Shown: piece by piece, positions 54,050 through 62,626 of the stretch
Layout of the letters: each line of letters starts with the position of its first letter
Position numbering within the stretch: position 1 is the stretch's first letter
Source: an uncultured Collinsella sp.
Lineage (GTDB): Bacteria; Actinomycetota; Coriobacteriia; Coriobacteriales; Coriobacteriaceae
Direction of reading: 5' to 3'
Assembly (NCBI GenBank): GCA_900541675.1
Contig: UQKU01000009.1
Location: forward strand, 1 to 64,000
Length of the DNA stretch: 64,000 bases
The notes under the pieces: generated by a model
Seen by the model: only the letters and a program-made list of their open reading frames with translations
What the model was told of the DNA's origin: nothing
Databases searched by the model: none
Translations under genes and position numbers: made by a program

Positions 54050-54847
54050 CTAAACACAGCACTTAATAAAAAGCTTCCCGAATGGTGTTAGCCTAAAAAC
54101 ATGATGTACGCAATCAAACCGCCATCCATCAGAAGGCGTAATGTCCTTCTTTATATTTCGGATCCTTTCAGAATCCTCAATACCAAGATAATCGTCTTCT
54201 CCCTCATAACAGTACGTTTCTCCGCTTAGCAGTTTCAGTCGCTCCAAGTTATTCAAATACAAGGACACGTTCTCAGGGCATTGGACGATGGCATCGAATA
54301 CGTTCGTATAGTTTTCGCAAAGCAATCTCCACCGAGCTTTAATTGGCATGTCATCATCTTCAACAACGCGCAAATCAATAACCGGAATATGATCCTTACC
54401 AGGCTCTTTAGAAAGAAACGACATCATTTTGGCTTCATCGGGAGTCAACTGTCCGATTATGCTAACAAAGCTCGGATGAACCAGATAAGAAACCCTTTTA
54501 TCCATAGAGGACGCGAGTAAATTAACGTACAGGTCCCTTAAATCCTGACTGTCATACGAATACGACAGCTGCTGAATAGCCGGTACCACAACATTAGGTG
54601 CAGGCTCGCAAAAACAGTCCTCCGGGACGTCTCCCATCTTTCGATCAACTTGCCGAATCGCCTCCTCGATATTGTTCTCGCCGTTAACCACCCATTTCTT
54701 CCAGGGGCCAAGCAATACGCCAACGGTTCTGGGAACTAAACTCAGAGTGTCTCCGACCGATGAGAGCACAGGATGCAGAGCATCATCATATGCTTTACTC
54801 AATACATCAGATGGCAGAGATGCAATTTCTTTGGAAAGCTCGTCCAC
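54050..54847 (-). CDS. DUF4393 / Abi-alpha family protein
   Basis: The 265-residue protein has the family layout: an N-terminal helix pair with LSLVPRTVGVLLGPWKKWVV, then VPEDCFCEPAPNVVVPAIQQLSY, then ELRELYVNLLASSMD-like DLRDLYVNLLASSMD and HPSFVSIIGQLTPDEAKMM. Abi-alpha (DUF4393) proteins are linked to abortive infection. The GTG start has AGGGTGAG 5 bases upstream. It stands alone and is AT-rich relative to the core. Confidence 0.8.
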   Translation of the reverse strand: MDELSKEIASLPSDVLSKAYDDALHPVLSSVGDTLSLVPRTVGVLLGPWKKWVVNGENNIEEAIRQVDRKMGDVPEDCFCEPAPNVVVPAIQQLSYSYDSQDLRDLYVNLLASSMDKRVSYLVHPSFVSIIGQLTPDEAKMMSFLSKEPGKDHIPVIDLRVVEDDDMPIKARWRLLCENYTNVFDAIVQCPENVSLYLNNLERLKLLSGETYCYEGEDDYLGIEDSERIRNIKKDITPSDGWRFDCVHHVFRLTPFGKLFIKCCV

Positions 54848-54966
54848 TTTGTCTCACCCTATTCATACCGACATCAAGTCCATGATATATAAGGCCCACA
54901 TTGATACAGCCAACAACGGGGAGGGATTGCAGTACCTAACGGCCTGACATTCTGAGTATCTCGCCC

Positions 54967-55407
54967 TCACTCCCCCTTCTTCTTGCGCAGCACATCTATC
55001 GCGTGTTCGCCCAAGATCGCCGAGGACAGCTTCAGTGCCGCACCCTTAACGGTGTTGAAGAAGTTCTCGAGAAACGGTGCGTTCATGTCGTAGTAGTTCA
55101 TGTTCCTAAACAGTGCATAAATCGCGAGGAACGTTTGGGCAATGACCACTACAACACTCATTGCAAGAGCGTTGTAGGGCGACTGGGAAATCCGCACCAA
55201 GGGTCTCAAGCGGAGTTGGGCAAACCAATCTCCGGCGACCAACAATCCGTCTTGGGCAGTCTTAATAACCCATAGGGAAAGTAGTTGCGCATAAGGAGGT
55301 GACGCATAATTTCTTTCACAAATTGACAAACACATAGAGGGACACGGTCCACGCGTATTCATATGATTTCTGGCGACTAGACAATAAACCATCGAGGAAA
55401 GGGGCAC
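54967..55407 (-). CDS. Hypothetical membrane protein, probably truncated
   Basis: The frame gives 146 residues, of which the last 90 look real: a membrane segment (ALAMSVVVVIAQTFLAIYALF) and a basic helical end (VKGAALKLSSAILGEHAIDVLRKKKGE). The first part overlaps the start of the IS256 remnant on the other strand and has no binding site. I think the insertion removed the true N-terminus. Confidence 0.4.
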   Translation of the reverse strand: MPLSSMVYCLVARNHMNTRGPCPSMCLSICERNYASPPYAQLLSLWVIKTAQDGLLVAGDWFAQLRLRPLVRISQSPYNALAMSVVVVIAQTFLAIYALFRNMNYYDMNAPFLENFFNTVKGAALKLSSAILGEHAIDVLRKKKGE

Positions 55408-56006
55408 GGGCAGTATATGCGAACATCGTATCAGTCGACGACGAGTCGTCCGAGCCCGTCGGGGCCGAACGCTACGAGAGGGCGGCGGGCCGGGAGGTCT
55501 ACCGCAGCGGCCACTACGCGAGGAAGTTCGTCACCGGGGCCGGGGAAGTCGAGCTCGGCGTGCCGAAACTCCGCGGCGCGACCTTCCGGACGGCTGTCAT
55601 CGAGCGCTACCGCAGGCGCGAGACCTCTGTCGAGGAGGCTATCGTCGAGATGTACCTGGCGGGCGTCTCAACCAAGAGGATCGAGGACGTCTCCGAGCTC
55701 CTCTGGGGGGCGCCGGTGTCCACCGCGAGGACGGTGAGCGACGGGTTCGCCGAGACACTGGCCTACACGGAATTCCCGCCGGAGCACTGGCGCCGGATCA
55801 GGACGAACAACGGGATCGAACGCATCGACTGCGAGATCAGGAGGAGGACGAGGGCCGTCGGGACCTACCCGGACGGCAACTCGGTCGTCATACTGGTGTC
55901 AGCGAGACTGAAGTACATAGCGGAGCACGAATGGGGCAAGAGGAGGTACCTGGACATGTCCAAACTGGAGGAGATGGACGAGCTGAAGGGAAAAGCAGAG
56001 GGCTAG
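55386..56006 (+). pseudogene. IS256 family transposase with internal deletion
   Basis: The frame without a start codon reads SGHYARKFVTGAGEVELGVP, then KLRGATFRTAVIERYRRRE, SVEEAIVEMYLAGVSTKRIED, typical of the N-terminal third of Mutator/IS256 transposases. It then jumps from PVSTARTVSDG directly to FAETLAYTEFPPEHWRRIRTNN, the C-terminal third. The DDE core, about 230 residues, is missing, so it is inactive. TTTACGAAAGTATCTTGAC at 56038-56056 resembles an IS256 terminal repeat; the left end is not found. Confidence 0.85.
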
Positions 56007-56126
56007 AAGAGGACGAGGCCGAGGACGGCTAAATCAATTTACGAAAGTATCTTGACGGTACCCGAAAATGTGGCCCAACCCCTCGCTTTGCCGTCGAGCC
56101 ATTATGATAATTAACAACGTACAACG

Positions 56127-56861
56127 ATGAGGAGCCCGATCGGAACTCAAGTAGACGGGAACAACGTGCAATCAATCGAACATCTAAAGTCCACGGACGG
56201 TCTGGGTGAAGGCAAAGGCGGCATTTGGAAAAAGTGGCCTTGGAAAGACCTAGATCACTATGAATTAATGTCTGATCTTATTCTTAAGGCCAACTACAGC
56301 ATTCAAGACTTCAATGCTGCCATCAAAGACGGATTTTCTCCCAACATTAAGGACACCGTATTTCTAGTAGCACTCGCCACCTGGATTAAAGATGCATACT
56401 GGCAGATTAATTACACCTGTTTGAAAGAAGTGATTAGAACCAAATTCGAGTTCTCGAGACAGAATGAACTCACAGAGGCGCGTAATTATCTTGAAGCGGT
56501 TCGCTCAATCGTAATTGCTCACCCCCTGAATTCGACGAGGCATGAAGAATACGGCTTTGATCCAGCGGGGCGAATTTGTATTGATGTGAGAGGGAAAAGC
56601 CTTCTCGACTCATATCCGGGCGCAGTAACCTATCGCATCTTACCAAAAGGATTAGAAGAGACTGATAACGTTGCTGAAAACGAAATCGCACTCATGACTT
56701 GTCGTAGCACTCAAACAGAAACTGGCAAGCTACATTTTGAAAGATGCTGTCTAGATATGCGCGATATTCGCAACTCAGCTCAGGTCTACATTGACGCTTT
56801 ATACGAACTCGACCGATATCTCGGTCGGCTAAAGAAGAACGACTTTTTTAATGAAGCGTAG
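56127..56861 (+). CDS. Hypothetical protein
   Basis: 244 residues, mainly helical, AT-rich. No family recognised. LEAVRSIVIAH near 130 has an R-x5-H spacing like HEPN domains, but the context is weak. The ATG at 56127 lacks a clear ribosome binding site, and the gene begins only 65 bases after the IS256 end, so the N-terminus may have been lost. It is the only plus-strand gene in the middle of the island. Confidence 0.55.
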   Translation: MRSPIGTQVDGNNVQSIEHLKSTDGLGEGKGGIWKKWPWKDLDHYELMSDLILKANYSIQDFNAAIKDGFSPNIKDTVFLVALATWIKDAYWQINYTCLKEVIRTKFEFSRQNELTEARNYLEAVRSIVIAHPLNSTRHEEYGFDPAGRICIDVRGKSLLDSYPGAVTYRILPKGLEETDNVAENEIALMTCRSTQTETGKLHFERCCLDMRDIRNSAQVYIDALYELDRYLGRLKKNDFFNEA

Positions 56862-57002
56862 CCATAGATAGCTAAGCAGATCCTGGATTTTGCTGGGATA
56901 AAAAACCTGGGCTAATGGAACTCTGGGCGCAGACTATCGGCAACCGCAGAGGCACCCGTCCGACCGCAAACATGAGCAGAACCGCAATGCTGGAGCTATT
57001 CT

Positions 57003-57941
57003 CTAGCGAATTGATCTGCGCTCAGCCGCAATTGCATTTCGAGCATCCTTTAGATGCTTCTGTGCCTTTCGGTGCATATCTTTTAATTGCTTAACTGGGT
57101 CAACATCAACTTCATCATAAACATGGGTCATATCGCCATCAACATATGCAACAAAGGAAGAGCCGCCCAGCTTGCCGACTGCTTTGCTGTGCTGTAATAG
57201 CAAACTCTGCATATCCTTACGAGCGGCGCGTATTCTGGGCTCGGCACATTTCAGGAAATGACAGAATAACTCAATAACAAGTTCGTTGTACCTCATGTTT
57301 GTATATCGAAAACAAAGATACGGACAATCGGATGAATCATGGTCTTTGATTTTCGAAATTGTCTTGTTTAGAAAGGCGCGAAGTTTTGGCGAGGTATTAT
57401 ATTCGCGCATATCAACAATTTGATCAAGATCAAATCTAACCCTAGTCGCATCATTTTCCCTGACAAGCGAAACAACGGTTTGACCATGCTGAACTGGATT
57501 TCGAATCTCATACATAAAAACATAGAGGCCACCTTCGTCATACCAAGAAGAAGGCAGTTTCCAATAGTCTTTATACAGTTCTTTATTTGAACCTCGGTCA
57601 TACTTCCGCATAACTGCCTGCATTCTATCGACAAGACCACGGGCTGCGGAAACATAATTTCCAAAAGCAGCGTTAACAACAGTCCTCTCGCCAAAACCTC
57701 CATTGGCAAAGCCGTCGGGTAAGAAGTCAAACTGATCACACGGAACCAAGCGCCTCAGTTCACCATAGTTCCATCGAAACTGTTCATACAGTTGCTTAGC
57801 CTCCCAAAGTGACCGCACAACGTCGTCATACTCTTTCACTTTGGTTACAGAATCACCCTCGAGATACTCAATCTTTGAGAGCGCTTTCTGAGCTTCGACA
57901 CTCACCGATTTGAACGGCAAAACATGGACTAAATCTGCCAA
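57003..57941 (-). CDS. Hypothetical protein with HEPN-like motif
   Basis: About 312 residues. A central segment reads LYVFMYEIRNPVQHGQTVVS, where RNPVQH fits the Rx4H motif of HEPN domains, set in long helices (EAQKALSKIEYL and ARGLVDRMQAVMRKY before it). The C-terminus is a Lys/Arg-rich helix. A TTG start at 57941 with AGGGGGA 5 bases upstream is preferred; the frame stays open to 58181 without a binding site. HEPN proteins cut RNA in toxin and defence systems; that role here is inference. Confidence 0.5.
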   Translation of the reverse strand: MADLVHVLPFKSVSVEAQKALSKIEYLEGDSVTKVKEYDDVVRSLWEAKQLYEQFRWNYGELRRLVPCDQFDFLPDGFANGGFGERTVVNAAFGNYVSAARGLVDRMQAVMRKYDRGSNKELYKDYWKLPSSWYDEGGLYVFMYEIRNPVQHGQTVVSLVRENDATRVRFDLDQIVDMREYNTSPKLRAFLNKTISKIKDHDSSDCPYLCFRYTNMRYNELVIELFCHFLKCAEPRIRAARKDMQSLLLQHSKAVGKLGGSSFVAYVDGDMTHVYDEVDVDPVKQLKDMHRKAQKHLKDARNAIAAERRSIR

Positions 57942-58232
57942 GGGAATCCCCCTAATAGAGCAATAGCCATACATATGGCAATTAACAACGTTCCTGGCAA
58001 GGCGAACACTAGGGATGCTAACACCAAATGCCAACGGTTTTGTGGACATGACAAATGGAGTCGACGCAGGTCTAAACTTCTTGACCGCCCAGTCATCTCG
58101 AAAAAGCACAGTCCAGGCAAACGCCACACACCACTCCCGCACGAGGATCCCACCAGACGCCCTTACCTTGGTAGCAAGCAACCCGGACGCACAAAGCGAC
58201 CTGGGACATCACTACCAAAGAAAGGAAACACC

Positions 58233-58904
58233 ATGCCCAACAACGACATCGTCTACCTACTTAAGTTCGCGCCCAAAGAGGCGTTCATCGAAGACCTACT
58301 GAACGGTCGCCTCTACATGAACGCGGCCGGCTACTACCATAGCCTGCCTGGCGAACAGGGCGATCCGCTCGAGGCGTCCATGGCCCCTGGGGTATGCCTC
58401 TACAGATATGCTTGCCTGCCCATCTACTGCATGTACACGGTCCGCGAGAACAATAATGTCGACAACACCGTGAAAATCCCGATACGCATGATCCAAGAGT
58501 TCGGATGCGCGGACGGGTGGATCGGCATTGTGCAGTACGACAGCTTCACGCGCCTCGCCGACAGACACACCACCGACGACGAAAACATCTACGCCCACGG
58601 TCCCATCTCCTACGGCATCCCCGGGCCAAAACTAATCCGCGAGATCTTTGAGGGCATCCCGCACAATCTCGTTATCAAAACGCCCAAGTACGCATATCAG
58701 AAGGAGTATCGAATCATAGGGTCGCAACCGGTCGAATGCCGTCTTATACCCGACGAGAATCACCCTGGGTGCAAAATTGAAGAATACGACCATGTAAAGC
58801 TTGACCTTGGCAGCAGCCTCGCGGACTTTTCCTGGAAGGCCTCGGTGTCGAGTCTCGAAGAGGCGCAAGGCGGCCTCATGTTGAAGCTGCCGCATAGCGT
58901 ATAG
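58233..58904 (+). CDS. DUF2971-like protein
   Basis: 223 residues beginning MPNNDIVYLLKFAPKEAFIE. It shares the DUF2971 pattern: an N-terminal LLNGRLYMNAAGYYH, then GEQGDPLEAS in place of NDPFE, and KYAYQKEYRIIG near the end (W.YEKEYR in the family). DUF2971 proteins are found next to phage and defence genes; their activity is unknown. AAAGGAAACACC precedes the ATG. A broken copy of its C-terminus lies at 51921-51989. Confidence 0.6.
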   Translation: MPNNDIVYLLKFAPKEAFIEDLLNGRLYMNAAGYYHSLPGEQGDPLEASMAPGVCLYRYACLPIYCMYTVRENNNVDNTVKIPIRMIQEFGCADGWIGIVQYDSFTRLADRHTTDDENIYAHGPISYGIPGPKLIREIFEGIPHNLVIKTPKYAYQKEYRIIGSQPVECRLIPDENHPGCKIEEYDHVKLDLGSSLADFSWKASVSSLEEAQGGLMLKLPHSV

Positions 58905-59100
58905 CCAACGAAGCGTAGGCGGGACGCCGCCAATGGCCAACGCCCCAACAGTCAGTTACTCCTCCCCCTCCCCAACATTCCCCAGAAAGTTCGCTGATGT
59001 TGAGCGGTGTTCCCATAAAATAAACCCCAAAAAATATGTGCGGAGTGCTGGCCTGGAGCTGTCTTCGGACCCCGTTGGTTGCTCACCGAGAGGCTCCGCT
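58905..59100. other. Gap after the DUF2971-like gene
   Basis: No gene, hairpin or promoter recognised; the sequence is GC-mixed. Confidence 0.4.
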
Positions 59101-59322
59101 ATGAAACGACTCCTTTACTACCTGATCTGCGCGATCGCGTGCACGTCCATGGTCGGCGCGACGTTGCCTATGGCAGCCATTGCAGAGGCGGTTCAGCCTC
59201 AGGAGACCGCCGAGCAGCAGGCGCAAGCCGTGAGGTCAAGCTCAGCGTTGCTTTTGAATGCAGAAAAGCGAGTCCGAACGCACCGGCGTCCGGTCCTCTT
59301 GGCAGGTCACATCTTGGGTTGA
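59101..59322 (+). pseudogene. Signal-peptide fragment of a secreted protein
   Basis: From ATG at 59101 the frame encodes a signal peptide (MKRLLYYLICAIACTSMV, then PMAAIAEA) and about 45 further residues that end in an arbitrary basic stretch. Secreted surface proteins are usually much longer, so this is probably the 5' end of a deleted gene. Confidence 0.45.
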
Positions 59323-59350
59323 TGTCCAAAAAACTAGCCCTTGCGGTCGG

Positions 59351-60169
59351 TTAAACAAGCTTCAGCAGCCTTTGATACTCTCCGGGATCACGCATACGCA
59401 TAATATCCATGTATGTTCTGCTTTTTGCGACCATGATATCGTCGAACTTGGCTAGGACGTGCCCGCTCGCTCTTGTGACAACCATGCGGTCATTGCAAAA
59501 ATATGAAAGGAAGGTGTCCTTGTCGGGATGATGCATCCGTCGGACGTCGAGCGCGTTCCGGAAGTCATGGTAAAGTGCGGCGTTTATGGTTTCCTCAAGT
59601 CCAGGCAGACTGTCGATGCCTTCAAAGCGGCAAGGATATACTAGAAGCAAATTTTTCGAACGATTGATGGAGCGAAGAAGTCCTCGGGCCTCACGGTCTT
59701 CTTCGCTCAATTGTTTATCACTCTCAGTTTTTAGAAGCTCGTCAAGCTTGGCGAGGCTGTAATCCCTGAGAATCGCATGCAGGCGTAAGCCTCTCTGTTC
59801 TTTTGCATAACTTATGCCAGGTTGTCTAAAAGTAATTCCGCGTTCTGAAACTCGCCTTGACGAAGTGAGGCTTACGGCGCGCATCATGGATTTTCCGAAG
59901 ATGAGCTTGAAATCTAACTGATACGCGTCTGATACCGCATCACACTCCCCATTTGCCTCGGATACGGGCGCATGAAACTCCGCACCTCTGGTCAGTTCCT
60001 TGAAAGCGTTAGAGTGGTTGATGAGCTCGCGCGTCCATTCCTCGTATGTATATAACGGGCGCCCAGAATAGTCTTGTATGAGGTCCTTAACAAACAATTC
60101 TGGGGTAATCATTGCGGATTTAAGTCTCTCGGCTCCGGGAACGGCTTCAATAAGCCTCTTATCTATCAC
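59351..60169 (-). CDS. Hypothetical protein, possible PD-(D/E)XK nuclease
   Basis: 272 residues, no family recognised. Residues 72-90 (NGECDAVSDAYQLDFKLI) have D77 and D86-F-K88, the spacing of a PD-(D/E)XK core, in a beta-strand-like context. The rest is helical and basic. A GTG start at 60169 has GGAGGAGG 5 bases before it, a strong site. It lies alone in the island, pointing away from the reverse transcriptase gene. Confidence 0.5.
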   Translation of the reverse strand: MIDKRLIEAVPGAERLKSAMITPELFVKDLIQDYSGRPLYTYEEWTRELINHSNAFKELTRGAEFHAPVSEANGECDAVSDAYQLDFKLIFGKSMMRAVSLTSSRRVSERGITFRQPGISYAKEQRGLRLHAILRDYSLAKLDELLKTESDKQLSEEDREARGLLRSINRSKNLLLVYPCRFEGIDSLPGLEETINAALYHDFRNALDVRRMHHPDKDTFLSYFCNDRMVVTRASGHVLAKFDDIMVAKSRTYMDIMRMRDPGEYQRLLKLV

Positions 60170-60276
60170 TGTGGCCTCCTCCTTGCGGTAGTTTTGCGGA
60201 TGTTGACGGAAGCCGTTCCAGCAGGGTACGCCAAAGTTGGCCCGAGCGAGCGGCCCGTCCTGGCTCGGAAGGGTCC

Positions 60277-60510
60277 GTGCCTTCGCCTAGAATACGCCCA
60301 CCATGTCGCGACCAGGCCGCTTTCGGGGCTATCCTGGCCGTCTCCACGGCATCCTCGCGCTACTTCTCGGAGAGGAAGATGGCCGAGATGCACGACGCGG
60401 CGCTCCGGAGGGGTACGTCGGGCTGTCACAACTGGGCCGAGCCGGAAAAGACCACCAGGAAGATGGTCAAATCCGGCCTTGAGCTTGCCGACAGAATGGA
60501 GTCGGCCTAG
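60277..60510 (+). other. Protein-like decayed frame in a 565-base gap
   Basis: The 60170-60734 gap holds no intact gene. Within it one frame reads AAFGAILAVSTASSRYFSERK, then SGCHNWAEPEKTTRKMVKS, which has natural-looking composition but no start and no recognised family. The surrounding DNA is GC-rich, unlike the flanking genes, so it may be a fragment of a core gene moved here. Confidence 0.3.
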
Positions 60511-60734
60511 GATATCGATAGATTTCGGATCCTGGGCACGGGGGCCAAAGAGTCCATTACACCAACTTTCGCGATACCACCGTTCTTGTCATATCATTCT
60601 AATGTTCGGCACGAGTTTCAGAAGCATAGTTCCGCGAGGGTGTGAAGGCACATCAATTATTACCCGGTGACCGGAATTGGCCGATATCGATTAAGTATTT
60701 ATGGCTATGAATAATCCAGCGCTAAAGCCATCGT

Positions 60735-62189
60735 TTACCGAGCACTCAAGCGTTTAATCTTCCTGTAAATCTTAGCCTCATCAGGGGTAATCGGATCATT
60801 TGGAAACGCCTTTTGGGCTCTCGCTACATAGGAAAGAAAGTTCCCATAGCGAGAAAATGCAGAAGGGTCAGCATCACCCGATGGGCATAACATTCTTCCC
60901 TTAATACCGAGCGGTGAATAATGTTGATACAGAGCAGAGACGCGCTTTTTTGATGCGTGCCTTCCCTCCCCCTGATTAGAATGCGCAATCGCACTGGCCG
61001 CCTCACGGAGACGCTTGTGGTACCTTCCAACCGTAGACTGTCGAAGTCTTACAACGCACCCGTTAAAGTCAAACCCCAAGAAGCTGACTTTCTGCGCCGG
61101 ATGCGCACCGGAGTACGAAAGGACCTTACCCGCACGAACGCTTTCAAAATCAAGCTGAACGACCCCGCTGCTATCAACCCGGAACGCCTTGGTTTTCTCA
61201 GGCTGCAGTTTAACGGAATCTACATCGGCCATTAGATTGATGGCTTCTATAAGTGCATCAAAGCCAGACTCTGGAACGGCAATAATAAAGTCATCGCAAT
61301 AACGAAGATACAAGCCGCCAACCCGTTCAACGGCAAGTCTGACTTTCATATCGATATCGGCCATATAAATGTTAGCGAGCAATCCGCTTGCGGCAAGACC
61401 CTGAGGAATGCCCAGCGCAGAATCATCCCGTACCCAAGGTCTGGTAATAAAATTGCTCTTGTTTGCAAGAAATTCAGACTTTGGCAAGATAACATCTAGC
61501 TTATTAAGTTCACGAATAGACTTGAACCGAAGCTCGATAGCTGCTTCGCTGATCATTTTCTCCCGAGTGGGATCGATTGCTGGCCATGGCAATTCATGTC
61601 GAGCAGCCAAATCAGCAATAGGCCAGCACGAATAGCGGAGGATATTTTTAATGACTTGATAGTGATCGTCCGGTAAGCGTCCACCGGGAAACAACGAACG
61701 CAACGACGTCATTAGATGAGCATGATTTAAGTTGTCGAAGAAGCTCTTGAAATCACCCGTAAGCACAAAAGCCGAATCTTGCTCGCGTATATAATCGAAG
61801 GCCTTTTTAGCTGAGGAAATATTGCTGGTAGCAGTTACGGCGCCGTCTGATGAAAGTGAAGAGCGGTACGCTACGGCAACCTCATTAAACTCTTCGGCAA
61901 TAGCCTTCTTGTTATATAAGTCCGACCACAGATAAGAGTAGTACTGGAAGACGCGGTGATCGAAATGCGAGGCATAAGAGATATTGCGAACTTTGTAGCT
62001 TCGCTTACCTCCTCGATACCGAACAGTAATGATCTCGTTGGAAATTAGAGGGTAGAACGCGTGATGGGAAATGTACTCTGGATCTAAAATCTTGGCCTGA
62101 ACTTCGGCAAAAGAGACCCTATGATCGAAATGGGCATATGAACTTTTGGAACTATATCGAGGAATACGAGCGATATCGAACTCGGCCAA
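60735..62189 (-). CDS. Reverse transcriptase, probably a defence-associated (DRT/UG) type
   Basis: A 484-residue single-domain reverse transcriptase. Motifs in order: NISYASHFDHRVFQYY (region 1-2), VLTGDFKSFFDNLNH near 142-157 (motif A), GIPQGLAASGLLANIYM near 262-278 (motif B), YLRYCDDFIIAVP near 297-309 (motif C, YCDD) and FLGFDFNG near 372. No maturase or endonuclease domain is attached and no intron structure was seen. The start is a TTG at 62189 with GGGGG 4-5 bases before it. It sits within a defence island; class cannot be fixed without a tree. Confidence 0.85.
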   Translation of the reverse strand: MAEFDIARIPRYSSKSSYAHFDHRVSFAEVQAKILDPEYISHHAFYPLISNEIITVRYRGGKRSYKVRNISYASHFDHRVFQYYSYLWSDLYNKKAIAEEFNEVAVAYRSSLSSDGAVTATSNISSAKKAFDYIREQDSAFVLTGDFKSFFDNLNHAHLMTSLRSLFPGGRLPDDHYQVIKNILRYSCWPIADLAARHELPWPAIDPTREKMISEAAIELRFKSIRELNKLDVILPKSEFLANKSNFITRPWVRDDSALGIPQGLAASGLLANIYMADIDMKVRLAVERVGGLYLRYCDDFIIAVPESGFDALIEAINLMADVDSVKLQPEKTKAFRVDSSGVVQLDFESVRAGKVLSYSGAHPAQKVSFLGFDFNGCVVRLRQSTVGRYHKRLREAASAIAHSNQGEGRHASKKRVSALYQHYSPLGIKGRMLCPSGDADPSAFSRYGNFLSYVARAQKAFPNDPITPDEAKIYRKIKRLSAR

Positions 62190-62349
62190 AATACCCCCAA
62201 ATAAATCAACCTGTCCGGATCAACAAGCGGCGGCTAACCCTCCCCGGACAGGCTAATCAAAGGCGCAGCAAGTGCAACCAACGCTTTCGCGGCCACCTAA
62301 AGCAATGCTTGCCTATGGCATACTAGACGAAAGCGAGGAATTGGTACTT
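62190..62349. other. Intergenic leader of the reverse transcriptase with a 9-bp hairpin
   Basis: CCTGTCCGG at 62210-62218 pairs with CCGGACAGG at 62244-62252 around a 25-base GC-rich loop, 21 bases upstream of the reverse transcriptase start. It is in the leader of its message and opposite the upstream region of a small plus-strand frame. A template or regulatory RNA would be expected here in some defence RTs; nothing is proven. Confidence 0.45.
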
Positions 62350-62508
62350 ATGACCATCGAAGCCCTTATCCAGCTAGCCGCAGGCAACGCTGGTGGCAAT
62401 GTTGCGAACGTCGGAATTGCGTCGTTTGCGATATTGACGGCAGTAGCGTACCCCATCGCCAATTCGCGATGGGCAGTAAAGTTTATTCCCCGTTCTTGCT
62501 TTGATTAA
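62350..62508 (+). CDS. Small membrane peptide, divergent from the reverse transcriptase
   Basis: A 52-residue frame beginning MTIEALIQLAAGNAGG, with one hydrophobic segment (VGIASFAILTAVAYPI) and a basic end (WAVKFIPRSCFD), the shape of small membrane toxins. GAGG lies 11 bases before the ATG, a bit far. A strong terminator hairpin follows at 62564, supporting a plus-strand transcript. It could be a chance frame. Confidence 0.35.
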   Translation: MTIEALIQLAAGNAGGNVANVGIASFAILTAVAYPIANSRWAVKFIPRSCFD

Positions 62509-62563
62509 ACAGGTTATGAAAAATAGTGTCAGCCACTGGTCAGATTTTACGTGACTAAATCTC

Positions 62564-62598
62564 AATTGGCCAAGCACGGTGATCAAGCTTGGCCAATT
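62564..62598. terminator. Terminator between the small frame and the acyltransferase gene
   Basis: A perfect 12-bp stem AATTGGCCAAGC with GCTTGGCCAATT (62564-62575 with 62587-62598), loop of 11 bases, in a convergent gap. No long T-run. Confidence 0.75.
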
Positions 62599-62626
62599 AA
62601 ACACTTATGTACTTATCTGCAAAGTA

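Noticed and set aside
62190..62626. Retron msr-msd next to the reverse transcriptase
   Set aside because: No long inverted repeat with the priming guanosine layout was found; only one 9-bp hairpin is present.
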